Below, piece after piece: positions 25,651 through 34,072 of a DNA stretch of 64,000 nt (within the stretch, counting starts at the first letter, position 1; each line of letters opens with the position of its first letter). The stretch spans positions 62,001 through 126,000 of the forward strand of contig CAMBOI010000002.1 of NCBI GenBank assembly GCA_945869265.1. The letters run 5' to 3'. The notes under the pieces were generated by a model, which was not told the DNA's origin, did no database searches, and was given only the letters and a program-made list of their open reading frames with translations. Both the position numbers and the translations under genes were made by a program. Origin of the DNA: an uncultured Prevotella sp. (GTDB lineage: Bacteria; Bacteroidota; Bacteroidia; Bacteroidales; Bacteroidaceae).

Positions 25651-26499
25651 ATGAAGAAATTGTTTTTTGCTTCTCTTTGTCTGGCAGCCTTGGTGGGATG
25701 TCAGGACAATAAGTCAAAAGTGGACAATGCCGTCAGTGCCGAGCGTGACTCGCTCAACAAGGTGATTGCACAGAAGGACAACGAGATTAATGACATCATG
25801 TCAACCTTCAATCAGATTGAGGAGGGACTGCGTGAAATCGGTCAGGCTGAAGGCCGCATCAGTGTGGCACGTGACGGCGAGGGTGCAAGTCGCACGCAAC
25901 GCATTGCCGAGAATATGCAATTTATCCAGCAGACCATGCAGCAGAACCGTGAACTCATCGACAAACTGAGGACACAGCTTCGCGAGAGTAGTATCAATGG
26001 CGAACAGCTCAAGAAGACCATCGAGAGCCTGGCCTTGCAACTCGAGGAAAAGGACAAGCAGTTGCAGCAGTTGAGGGCAGAGCTCGACGCCAAGGACATC
26101 CATATTATGGATCTGGACGAGAAGATTGCCAATCTCAACACCAACGTGAGCAACCTGTCGAGCGAAAGTGCCAAGAAGAGTGAGACTATCAGTGCCCAGG
26201 ACAAGCAGTTGCACACGGCATGGTTTGTGTTCGGCACAAAGAAGGAACTCAAGGACCAGCAGATCCTAAAGAATGGCAAGGTGCTGCAGGGCAATTTCAA
26301 CAAGGAATACTTCACCAAGGTGGATATACGTGTTGATAAGGAAATCAAGCTCTATTCGCGCTCAGCCAAGATGCTTACATCCCATCCTTCATCCAGCTAC
26401 ACCCTTCAGCGTGATGCCAACAAGCAATATGTACTTCGCATCACCGACCCGCAGCTCTTCTGGAGCACAAGCAAGTATCTCGTGATACTGGTTGACTAA
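25651..26499 (+). CDS. Coiled-coil lipoprotein of unknown function
   Basis: 282-residue lipoprotein, lipidated at the Cys of LAALVGC (residue 17). The region of about 25-190 is a long predicted coiled coil, rich in Q, E, K and L with heptad spacing (KDNEINDIMSTFNQIEEGL, LKKTIESLALQLEEKDKQLQ). The last 90 residues form a globular part (TAWFVFGTKKELKDQQILKNG, then VDKEIKLYSRSAKMLTSHPSSSYTL). I recall similar proteins in Bacteroidetes but know no function. The composition suggests a periplasmic spacer or scaffold attached to a membrane. Transcription probably continues from rsmI; a 33-bp hairpin ends it. Confidence 0.8.
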   Translation: MKKLFFASLCLAALVGCQDNKSKVDNAVSAERDSLNKVIAQKDNEINDIMSTFNQIEEGLREIGQAEGRISVARDGEGASRTQRIAENMQFIQQTMQQNRELIDKLRTQLRESSINGEQLKKTIESLALQLEEKDKQLQQLRAELDAKDIHIMDLDEKIANLNTNVSNLSSESAKKSETISAQDKQLHTAWFVFGTKKELKDQQILKNGKVLQGNFNKEYFTKVDIRVDKEIKLYSRSAKMLTSHPSSSYTLQRDANKQYVLRITDPQLFWSTSKYLVILVD

Positions 26500-26526
26500 A
26501 AAGAAACATTATTATATATATAAATT

Positions 26527-26559
26527 AAGGTGCAGCCTCGGCAATCGGGGCTGCACCTT
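26527..26559. repeat. 33-bp hairpin repeat, copy 1 (terminator-like)
   Basis: Arms AAGGTGCAGCC and GGCTGCACCTT are perfectly complementary around loop TCGGCAATCGG. It lies between convergent genes (lipoprotein and AAA_14 ATPase). The same sequence recurs at 29317-29349 (one base different, same orientation) and at 43847-43879 (identical, inverted). Confidence 0.9.
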
Positions 26560-26566
26560 ATAAATT

Positions 26567-27763
26567 TTAGTAGTTCATCCCCACAATCCATAAGGGCAGT
26601 TTCTTGCCTACGGGATATTCCATATCATCAGCAAGGATATATGAGTTGGGAATATCGGCAATTTGATCGAATGATTTCTTGTTGCCCCCCACTTCCAGTA
26701 TCACTTTCCCGTCAATTCTGAAGTCACCCTCATTCTTGGAATACTCCACGGTGTGATTTACACTCAGTTGGTTAACCACAAAACATTCCCTTATCGTACC
26801 TGTTACAAGGCGACTCGACAAAGCATAAAGCATATTGGTGTTGTGTATGAATATCTTGTCTGGTTTCTGCATCTTTGTCACCGATTTGTTGTCGCAATAA
26901 ACTAGATGCAGCAATTCTGCCCGCTCCATGGCATTCATATAATTCACTACCGTATTCTTGTTTATTTCAAGATAAGAAGCTAGTTTTGATATGTTCACCT
27001 CATAAGGCAGATTATCAGCCAGAAAAAGCAACATTGCCTTCAGCTTTCGCGTGAATGCAGGGTCAACTCCGCAGAATGTGGTAATTTCCTGGTCGATGAT
27101 AAAATTAGCCACATTCTCTATTCTGCTGTAATATTCCATTTCCACACCATCATAGAAAGGATAATACCCAACCCTAAGATATTCTTCGAACATTTTCACT
27201 GGTCGGCATTTTGCATTTACCTCAGCACATATATTGTCGGCATTGGCGAGTATCTCTTCAAGTGAATATTTGGGTAATTGTATCCCTTTGTAAAAATGAA
27301 GGAATTCCCTGAAAGACAGCCCCTCCATAGTATATGACAATACCCTGCGCGAGAGGTCGGCATCAGCGTTTAGTATCTGAATAAGCGACGAACCTGTGAA
27401 AGTGATTCTCAATTGTGGATAAAGGTCTATTATTTCCTTTATCTCAATGCTCCACTTGGGATATTTATGTACTTCATCCAGAAAAAGATGCTCGCCTCCC
27501 ATTAACACAAATCGCTCTGCAAGTTCCAAAAGCGTGTGTGTAGTGAAATACATACTGTCAACAACGCAATACAGAGCCTTTCCAGCCGTTGTGCCATAAG
27601 TCTTGCGAATATACTGACGCATAAGGGTTGTCTTGCCCACTCCACGCGATCCTTTGATGGCTACGAGTTGGCGTTCCCAATTTATATCATTTATTATTTC
27701 CCTTATGATATCCATCTTCACTTGGGAAATAAACATTTGGTGCTTTCTGAACAGTGTTTCCAT
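26567..27763 (-). CDS. AAA-family ATPase with DUF4143-like C-terminus
   Basis: 398-residue ATPase of the AAA_14/DUF4143 type common in Bacteroidetes and archaea. Walker A is GSRGVGKTTL (about residues 38-47), Walker B is LFLDEVHKYP (about 93-102), and FTGSSLIQI is a sensor-1-like element. The second half has a winged-helix-like segment (VNISKLASYLEINKNTVVNYMNAMERAELLHLV) and a C-terminal nuclease-like fold of this family with EVGG. The biological role of these proteins is not established. It is divergent from a second ATPase at 28105; the pair is bounded by two copies of the 33-bp hairpin. Confidence 0.82.
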   Translation of the reverse strand: METLFRKHQMFISQVKMDIIREIINDINWERQLVAIKGSRGVGKTTLMRQYIRKTYGTTAGKALYCVVDSMYFTTHTLLELAERFVLMGGEHLFLDEVHKYPKWSIEIKEIIDLYPQLRITFTGSSLIQILNADADLSRRVLSYTMEGLSFREFLHFYKGIQLPKYSLEEILANADNICAEVNAKCRPVKMFEEYLRVGYYPFYDGVEMEYYSRIENVANFIIDQEITTFCGVDPAFTRKLKAMLLFLADNLPYEVNISKLASYLEINKNTVVNYMNAMERAELLHLVYCDNKSVTKMQKPDKIFIHNTNMLYALSSRLVTGTIRECFVVNQLSVNHTVEYSKNEGDFRIDGKVILEVGGNKKSFDQIADIPNSYILADDMEYPVGKKLPLWIVGMNY

Positions 27764-27793
27764 ATATGCCTATGTTATATATTCTTTTGGCTG

Positions 27794-27825
27794 CAAAAGT
27801 ATAGAAACTTACCGAGATAACCAAA
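27794..27825 (-). promoter_or_regulatory. Promoter of the AAA_14 ATPase gene
   Basis: Minus-strand TTTG (27825-27822), 20-nt spacer, TACTTTTG (27801-27794): exact consensus, 31 nt before the start codon. Confidence 0.8.
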
Positions 27826-27839
27826 AATAATCCCAAATA

Positions 27840-27888
27840 GCTTATTGAAATAAGCGATTTTTAACTAAAACCGCTTATTCTAATAAGC
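27840..27888. promoter_or_regulatory. Twin 16-bp palindromes, candidate operator
   Basis: GCTTATTGAAATAAGC (27840-27855) and GCTTATTCTAATAAGC (27873-27888) share the palindromic half-site GCTTATT and have centres 33 bp apart, about three helical turns. A weaker partial copy, CCGCTTATATAATC, starts near 27916. They lie just upstream of the consensus promoter of the minus-strand ATPase. Confidence 0.7.
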
Positions 27889-28051
27889 AATATGTGTTCG
27901 ATCCATCCCACTTTATATGACTCCGCTTATATAATCATTGTGTTTTCCTGATATGCGTCTTTGCCATTCTTCATTATTGCACATTTATCTGTTTGAAATA
28001 GGCTTTATATGTAGAAAAGTAGTGTGAATTATCATTTTTTAATTATCATTT

Positions 28052-28083
28052 TTTGGTAATGATGATAAAATGCTGTATCTTTG
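28052..28083 (+). promoter_or_regulatory. Promoter of the second ATPase gene
   Basis: TTTG (28052-28055), 20-nt spacer, TATCTTTG (28076-28083): exact consensus. Confidence 0.85.
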
Positions 28084-28104
28084 CGCCAAAAACATAGGTA
28101 TTAT

Positions 28105-29241
28105 ATGACAGATAACCCTTTTGTGACAAGTGGATATGCGGGACCGGAATACTTCTGCGACCGAGTGGAAGAAACGCAAACATTGGTGGACTTGCTCACC
28201 AATGGCAACAATGTTGCACTTATTTCACCTCGTCGTCTTGGCAAAACCGACTTGATACATCATTGCTTCAACCAATTGGAAAAGCTTGATGACTATTATA
28301 CATTCATCATTGATATCTATGCCACTGACTCCGTGAGCGATTTCGTTAATGTACTCGGAAAATCCATCCTTGACTCTCTCAAACCCAAAGGAAGAAAAGC
28401 ATGGGAAGTCTTTCTAAACGCATTGCGTTCTGTCAGGTCAGAAATAACATTCGACATAAACAATAATCCCGTATGGGGTATTGGAGTGGGCGCAACCGAA
28501 TTACCATCTGTAACTCTTGACGAGATATTTGAGTATCTTGGCAATGCAGACCGCCACTGCTTTGTAGCAATTGACGAGTTCCAGCAAATCACACGCTATA
28601 AGGACAATAAGAACATCGAGGCCATGTTGCGCACGTATATTCAGCGTTGTCCCAATGCAACGTTTGTATTTTCCGGTTCCCAGCGCCATCTGATGGGAGA
28701 GATGTTTGTGTCCCCATCCCGCCCTTTCTATCAGTCAACAACGATATTCAATCTCCATGCCATCCCGCTCGACAAATACACGGAATTTGCAGAAAGGCAG
28801 TTCGCAATTAACGGGAAAAGGAAAATATCTCGCGACGTGATTGAGGCTATATACAATCAATTCAATGGTGTGACTTCTTATCTACAGAAGATTATGAATA
28901 TTCTTTATATGAAGACATCACCTGGAGCTACATGTCATTATGAGATGATTGAGTCAGCAATACAGAATTATCTCCAGCTATCGTCCGATACATACGAGGC
29001 ATTATTGTGCCAGATGCCTGAGAAGCAACGTAATGTATTTTTAGCCATTGCTTCGGAGCGTAGGGCAAAAGCCATTTCCAGTTCCGCATTTGTGAAGAAG
29101 TACAACCTTCCATCTGCCAGTTCTGTAGTATCTGCCATAAAGGGACTTGTTGAAAAGGATTTCGTCACCCACGAAAAGAATGAATACTACGTCTATGACC
29201 TTTTCTTCCAGCTATGGATCGAAAAATGTTATTTAGGATAG
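28105..29241 (+). CDS. ATP-binding protein, archaeal-ATPase-like AAA family
   Basis: 378-residue ATPase. The N-terminus (NPFVTSGYAGPEYFCDRVEET) is typical of a Bacteroidetes family of standalone ATPases; Walker A is SPRRLGKTDL (about 42-51) and Walker B is HCFVAIDEFQQI (about 150-161), followed by FVFSGSQRHLM. The C-terminal 100 residues contain a winged helix (ISSSAFVKKYNLPSASSVVSAIKGLVEKDFV). The start at 28105 is chosen because the earlier ATG at 28081 lies within the predicted -7 box. Role unknown; its divergent pairing with another standalone ATPase is notable. Confidence 0.82.
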   Translation: MTDNPFVTSGYAGPEYFCDRVEETQTLVDLLTNGNNVALISPRRLGKTDLIHHCFNQLEKLDDYYTFIIDIYATDSVSDFVNVLGKSILDSLKPKGRKAWEVFLNALRSVRSEITFDINNNPVWGIGVGATELPSVTLDEIFEYLGNADRHCFVAIDEFQQITRYKDNKNIEAMLRTYIQRCPNATFVFSGSQRHLMGEMFVSPSRPFYQSTTIFNLHAIPLDKYTEFAERQFAINGKRKISRDVIEAIYNQFNGVTSYLQKIMNILYMKTSPGATCHYEMIESAIQNYLQLSSDTYEALLCQMPEKQRNVFLAIASERRAKAISSSAFVKKYNLPSASSVVSAIKGLVEKDFVTHEKNEYYVYDLFFQLWIEKCYLG

Positions 29242-29316
29242 ATTATTGAAGTTCTCCCATTGTCACAACAATGTCGTCCGAGTATTTAGTTAGAGTCACT
29301 TGTAGTTTATATGCAA

Positions 29317-29349
29317 AAGGTGCAGCCTCGGTAATCGGGGCTGCACCTT
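29317..29349. repeat. 33-bp hairpin repeat, copy 2 (bidirectional terminator-like)
   Basis: Same element as at 26527 with loop TCGGTAATCGG. It lies between the convergent ATPase and susD genes and is followed by TTTT, so it can end both transcripts. Confidence 0.9.
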
Positions 29350-29398
29350 TTGTATATAGAACTCCTATAAAAGGAAGAACCACAGAATTTATTTATTA

Positions 29399-30835
29399 TT
29401 AATAACCCTCGTTCTGCTGGAGATCCTTGTTATAGTCAATTTCTGCCTGTGGTATTGGCTGGAGTACGCGATAGTCATCATACTTTATTTCCTGTGAAGT
29501 GCGGCTTGTCACACTTTGCTTGTTTCTCCAGTATGCGTATGTTATCTGATTCTCAAGGAACATCTCAATCTCCCATGCATGGAGAATATCAGAGAGTGAA
29601 ACCTCACTCAATGCCTCATAATCAGCGATTCGCTTCTCATTGATTGCGTTTATGTATTCAGCAGCTTTTGCGCTTGTTGCTTTAACATCTATAGAAGCTG
29701 ATGTTGTTGCTGCATTGTCAAGGTGCCATTGAGCCTCGGCTGCTATAAGATACATTTCAGAGAGACGCACAATTTTCGGGTTGTTCAGATAGATGTTACC
29801 ATCGCGTCCAGGATATTTGTTTGGATAGTATCCTGCACTCTTCTCGGCTGTCTGGTCCTTGATAAGTCCTGAACGTACATCTTTGGGATTGGAAGCGAGA
29901 TACTTGTATAGATATGCCTCGGTATTAAAACCACATTCTGCATAACCAGAAGCATCGGTATAATAGCCAAGGCCATAGCGCTGTGCGTTGTACTTGTCGC
30001 TCACGGTCAACTCGAAAATACTTTCGTCCTGACCTTCCTTGCTCCATGATGACACGTAGTTGTCAATGCCAAGCAGACGGAATCCGCTATTGTTGATAAC
30101 TTCATTGGCATCGGCAAGAGCCTTCTGGTATTCTCCATTGTAAAGATATGCACGTGCACGCAAAGCCTGGGCTGTTGCCTTATTGATATATCCTACGCCA
30201 TTGTCGCTGTCAATCAGAGGAATGGCTTCTGTAAACTGAGCAATGATAAAATCGTATGTTGATTTCAGGTCGGTGCGCAGTCCCTTATAGTCAATCGGGA
30301 ACACCTTGTCTGAAATCACAAGACCCAATTCCTTAGAAGGATCAGCTACAGTCGAAGGTATCTTACAGAAGATGCGTGCAAGATCAAAGTGCATCAGCCC
30401 ACGCCAAGCAAGCAACTGTCCTTTGTAGTTGTTTATCTCAGTCTCATCGCCTTCAACATTGCCTTTCTCGATACTCTCGAGTGCATTATTGACATTAGCA
30501 AGAGCCATATAGAATGTATTATATGAGTTGTCAGAAGGATAGTCAGTTCCTGTGTTCACATAAGAACTGATAGCTTCTGTTTGACCATTGCTTTTGATGA
30601 TTGTGAAATCATTACATCTCAAGTCGCCATACAGGCCGAATTCCGAAGCATATCCCATACGTCCATTCTCAATAAGAATGTAACATATACCATTAATCGC
30701 ATTTTCCAAATCCGTAACGGTAGTAATTGCACTGCCGCTGGGAAGTGAAGTCGATGGTTCCTTGTCAAGGAAATCGCTACATGATGTTAAAGCGAGGCTT
30801 GCCGCAAAAGCAAGTGATATATATGTTTTTTTCAT
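29399..30835 (-). CDS. SusD/RagB-family outer-membrane lipoprotein (left locus)
   Basis: 478-residue surface lipoprotein that acts as the lid over its SusC partner and captures ligand. The lipoprotein signal ends at LTSC (Cys 19); SusD-type TPR helices with ALRARAYLYNGEYQKALADANEVI near the middle, and the C-terminal RKS-type domain (PKIVRLSEMYLIAAEAQWHLDNA), are clear. The length is typical. It starts 20 nt after the stop of the susC gene. No glycoside hydrolase, sensor or sigma/anti-sigma pair lies next to it, so it is not a normal polysaccharide-utilisation locus. Confidence 0.93.
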   Translation of the reverse strand: MKKTYISLAFAASLALTSCSDFLDKEPSTSLPSGSAITTVTDLENAINGICYILIENGRMGYASEFGLYGDLRCNDFTIIKSNGQTEAISSYVNTGTDYPSDNSYNTFYMALANVNNALESIEKGNVEGDETEINNYKGQLLAWRGLMHFDLARIFCKIPSTVADPSKELGLVISDKVFPIDYKGLRTDLKSTYDFIIAQFTEAIPLIDSDNGVGYINKATAQALRARAYLYNGEYQKALADANEVINNSGFRLLGIDNYVSSWSKEGQDESIFELTVSDKYNAQRYGLGYYTDASGYAECGFNTEAYLYKYLASNPKDVRSGLIKDQTAEKSAGYYPNKYPGRDGNIYLNNPKIVRLSEMYLIAAEAQWHLDNAATTSASIDVKATSAKAAEYINAINEKRIADYEALSEVSLSDILHAWEIEMFLENQITYAYWRNKQSVTSRTSQEIKYDDYRVLQPIPQAEIDYNKDLQQNEGY

Positions 30836-30855
30836 GTTATGTCGTATTTATTTAA

Positions 30856-33800
30856 TTAGAATGTCAAGTTAAGCCCGAATGTGTATTGACGGAGCACAGG
30901 AGTGTCGGTCTGACGATATCCATTAATGTCAACATCCGGATCGATATCATCCGCTGCATTATAAATGAGGAATGGGTTGGTGGCGCGGAAATATACGCGC
31001 AAGTTATTTATATACTTCTTGAAGTAAGGTATATTCCATCCTATAGTTATGTCGCGAACACGGATATTATCGGTTGAAATAATCTCGCGTGAGGAGAACT
31101 TGTCTGAACGATAGGGATTACCATATATTGGACGTGGGTACTCACATACATCACCTGGTTTCTGCCAGTAGTTGCCAGCTACAGCTTTCTGTACATTAAA
31201 GCTGCCAACACGCACACCGTCACAATACTTAAGGAAGTAACCTGGATAATCGAACAGATCAGCGCCAAACTGGTATGAAATCATAAACGAAAGATCGAAA
31301 TCCTTGTATCTGAACGAGTTGGTGATACCGCCAGTCCAATCAGGGACACCTTTACCTACAATAGTCTTGCCAGCCTTGCTATAATATTCAGTAACTCCCT
31401 TTTCGTGGTCTTCCGGGTCAATCCAAAATTCCATCAATCCAGTTTCAGAATTTACACCCTTTGCCTCTGGCAAGTAGAAAGTATGCATCGATTCGCCCTC
31501 GCGAAGAAGGTACATATTTCCATCACCATACTGAACATCATCACCATTAGGCAACTTATTAACCTTTATTGACTGCTTTGTTATATTAAAGTCTGTTGTC
31601 CATGTGAAATCCTTAGTGACAATATTACGTGAGCTAACAGAGAACTCAAGTCCCTGATTCTTTAACTCGCCAATATTGTTCCAATAGCTGCTAAAACCAG
31701 TTACGTATGACACTGGCATAAGGAAGAGCAGGTCTTTTGTAACTTTGTTATAGTAGTCAACAGTTAATGTAACGCGGTTATACAATGTCCAATCAAGTCC
31801 GACATTGAAATTATATGATTTTTCCCAACCGAGTTTCTCATTGCTGATGTTGCTCCAATAAATGCCGGGGGCTGCACCATAACCGCCTGTTGTGGAATAT
31901 GTTCCCATATATCCATAATAGCTAGTCGGCAGGTTTCCATTTGTTCCGTATGATACACGGAGCTTCAAGTCGCTGAAGAGATCATTGTCCTCGAGGAACT
32001 TCTCTCCGCTAATACGCCATGCACCAGAAATAGAGAAGAAATCAGCCCAACGGTTGTCTGAAGATAGACGTGAAGAACCATCGCGGCGGAAACTTGCTGA
32101 TAAATAATACTTGTTAGCATAGTTGTAATTTACGCTGCCCAACCATGACATCATGTTGGCATCAGAAGAGCTACTACCACTGTCAACTGACTGTCCGTTT
32201 GATAATTCAGGCAACTTGTCAGTCGCATAATTCTGAGCCTGTGCGGTCATGAAGAAGATGTTACGCTTTTCGGCTTCAAATCCAACGAATGCTGATACAT
32301 TATGCACGCCAAATGTCTTTGAATAGTTAAGAGTAGTTGATGAAGTCATAGTCTTATTGGTATAATTCCATCGCTGTCCCATACCATTCATCGAACTACC
32401 ATTGACACTCAAAGGAGCCCAGAACTCACGAGTATTGTTGCTCATATAGTCAAATCCGAAGATTGAACGCAAAGTGAGATCAAACGGAAGTTTCAGTTCT
32501 CCCTCCACATTTGTCATGCTTCTCATCATTTCTGCATCAAGAGTCTCAGCATAAGTACCGGTCTCCTGACCCAGCATAAGATTGGGATTTGAGATATTTG
32601 ACGAGAACGAAGCATTGGGATTGTACGAACCGTCCTCAAGCTTATTAGGTGCAGTGGGGTCCATAGAGAACAGAATTGACATAGGGGCAGTAGTGCCAAA
32701 TCCCTGTTCCTGATTGCTCTGGTCGCGGAAACCCTTCTGGTTGGTAAACGACAACATTTGCTTTGCCGACACCTTAAACCAGTCGTTAACCTTATGGTCG
32801 ATATTCAGTCGGCCACTATAACGGTCAAATGAGCTGCCCTTGACAACACCATTAACCTTATTATATCCGAAGCTGGCATAGAACTTGGTTTTCTCGTTAC
32901 CTCCGTTGATTGACACCTGATGGTCGGTGGTGAAACCCTTGCGATAAACTTCTTTATACCAGTCTGTTGTTGCGTCATTGTCGTAATCATAGAACCATCC
33001 ACCATTCTTCACTTCGTCGGCAGCTGCTTCGGCTGCAGCTTCAGGTGAAAAGCCTCCATATACTTCAAAATATCCCTGTAAGGCATCCTTGTAATACTGC
33101 TTGAGCTCTGATGAATTCATCATGTCAAATGCGCTCTTCTTGGCAATCTCGCTCCAACCCATCTGCATCTCATAATTCACGTTAGTCTTGCCCACATTAC
33201 CCTTCTTTGTGGTAATTATGATAACACCATTAGCGGCACGCGAACCATAGAGTGAAGAAGCTGCAGCATCCTTCAATACGGTGATGCTTTCAATATCATT
33301 CGGGTTCATTGTTGCTAATACCGACTGTGAACGAAGCGAAGACACTGACACGTCGCTATTAACTACCGGAACACCGTCGATGACATAAAGAGGTTGTGTT
33401 GAACCATTGATAGAGCCAATACCTCGAATGAGTACCTGTTGGTCAGAACCAGGGTCACCGGTAGAAGCACCAATCTTGACACCGGCCATCTTGCCTTCAA
33501 GTGATTTGACAAGTGATGTCTTTTGAGCTGACATATCCTTGTCTTTCATTGTTGTTGCCGAACCTGTAAATGACGACTTCTTTGTTGTACCGTATGCTAC
33601 AACGACGATTTCGTCAAGGTTCTTTTGGTCATTACGTAGCAAAATACGCATATTTGCACGTGCGCTAACCTCTACTGGTTCCATTCCCACATACGAAATG
33701 GTCAACATTTTCTTACCCTGTGGGCAAGTAATTGTGAATTTTCCGTTTGCATCTGTAACTGTACCAACACCAGTACCTGTTACTCTAATAGATGCACCAA

Positions 33801-33915
33801 TCACCGGCTGTCCATCTTCTTCCGACAGAACTGTTCCGGAGACTTTCATTTGTGCCATTGCCATTCCTACTACGAGAAAAAGGCAGGCAAAAAGCATTTT
33901 GATTCTTTTTTCCAT
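30856..33915 (-). CDS. SusC/RagA TonB-dependent transporter (left locus)
   Basis: 1019-residue outer-membrane transporter with a signal peptide (MEKRIKMLFACLFLVVGMAMA), a carboxypeptidase-D regulatory-like domain (about 22-100), a plug with the SusC signature (NLDEIVVVAYGTTKKSSFTGS, then VLIRGIGSINGSTQPLYVIDG and SLYGSRAANGVIIITTKKG) and a 22-strand barrel ending in QYTFGLNLTF. It imports a ligand held by SusD using TonB energy. Its leader, start and first 12 codons are identical to those of the susC gene at 36157 in the opposite orientation, a strong sign of recombination between the two. Confidence 0.95.
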   Translation of the reverse strand: MEKRIKMLFACLFLVVGMAMAQMKVSGTVLSEEDGQPVIGASIRVTGTGVGTVTDANGKFTITCPQGKKMLTISYVGMEPVEVSARANMRILLRNDQKNLDEIVVVAYGTTKKSSFTGSATTMKDKDMSAQKTSLVKSLEGKMAGVKIGASTGDPGSDQQVLIRGIGSINGSTQPLYVIDGVPVVNSDVSVSSLRSQSVLATMNPNDIESITVLKDAAASSLYGSRAANGVIIITTKKGNVGKTNVNYEMQMGWSEIAKKSAFDMMNSSELKQYYKDALQGYFEVYGGFSPEAAAEAAADEVKNGGWFYDYDNDATTDWYKEVYRKGFTTDHQVSINGGNEKTKFYASFGYNKVNGVVKGSSFDRYSGRLNIDHKVNDWFKVSAKQMLSFTNQKGFRDQSNQEQGFGTTAPMSILFSMDPTAPNKLEDGSYNPNASFSSNISNPNLMLGQETGTYAETLDAEMMRSMTNVEGELKLPFDLTLRSIFGFDYMSNNTREFWAPLSVNGSSMNGMGQRWNYTNKTMTSSTTLNYSKTFGVHNVSAFVGFEAEKRNIFFMTAQAQNYATDKLPELSNGQSVDSGSSSSDANMMSWLGSVNYNYANKYYLSASFRRDGSSRLSSDNRWADFFSISGAWRISGEKFLEDNDLFSDLKLRVSYGTNGNLPTSYYGYMGTYSTTGGYGAAPGIYWSNISNEKLGWEKSYNFNVGLDWTLYNRVTLTVDYYNKVTKDLLFLMPVSYVTGFSSYWNNIGELKNQGLEFSVSSRNIVTKDFTWTTDFNITKQSIKVNKLPNGDDVQYGDGNMYLLREGESMHTFYLPEAKGVNSETGLMEFWIDPEDHEKGVTEYYSKAGKTIVGKGVPDWTGGITNSFRYKDFDLSFMISYQFGADLFDYPGYFLKYCDGVRVGSFNVQKAVAGNYWQKPGDVCEYPRPIYGNPYRSDKFSSREIISTDNIRVRDITIGWNIPYFKKYINNLRVYFRATNPFLIYNAADDIDPDVDINGYRQTDTPVLRQYTFGLNLTF

Positions 33916-33954
33916 AAAATCTCTCTCTTTTTTAAACTAACTTTATAAAAATCG
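33878..33954 (-). repeat. Left arm of a 77-bp perfect inverted repeat at susC
   Basis: Identical as reverse complement to 36118-36194. It covers 39 nt of leader, the ATG and about 12 codons of the signal peptide. Weaker similarity continues outward through the -7 box and inward through the rest of the signal peptide to about 33825. Confidence 0.93.
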
Positions 33955-33957
33955 CTG

Positions 33958-33988
33958 CAAAATTATACTAAATAAATATAATTACAAT
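33958..33988 (-). promoter_or_regulatory. Promoter of left susC (weaker upstream box)
   Basis: Minus-strand ATTG (33988-33985), 19-nt spacer, TAATTTTG (33965-33958). The upstream box deviates by one base, unlike the right susC promoter. Confidence 0.55.
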
Positions 33989-34072
33989 ATCCAATATATC
34001 AGTCACTTATTAGTATATTTGTATAGCATATATTATCAACTTTGAATATGTTTACAACTAATACTAATAATT

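Larger units (their letters stand above)
27764..28104. other. 341-bp divergent intergenic region
   Basis: Holds the consensus promoters of both flanking ATPase genes, facing outwards, and the twin palindromes. A direct repeat AATTATCATTTTTT occurs near 28027-28055. No open frame of note. Confidence 0.75.

Noticed and set aside
26527..29349. Insertion sequence or transposon ends at the 33-bp hairpins
   Set aside because: No transposase lies inside and the hairpins sit after stop codons of convergent genes, so a terminator role explains two of three copies; kept only as a repeat finding.
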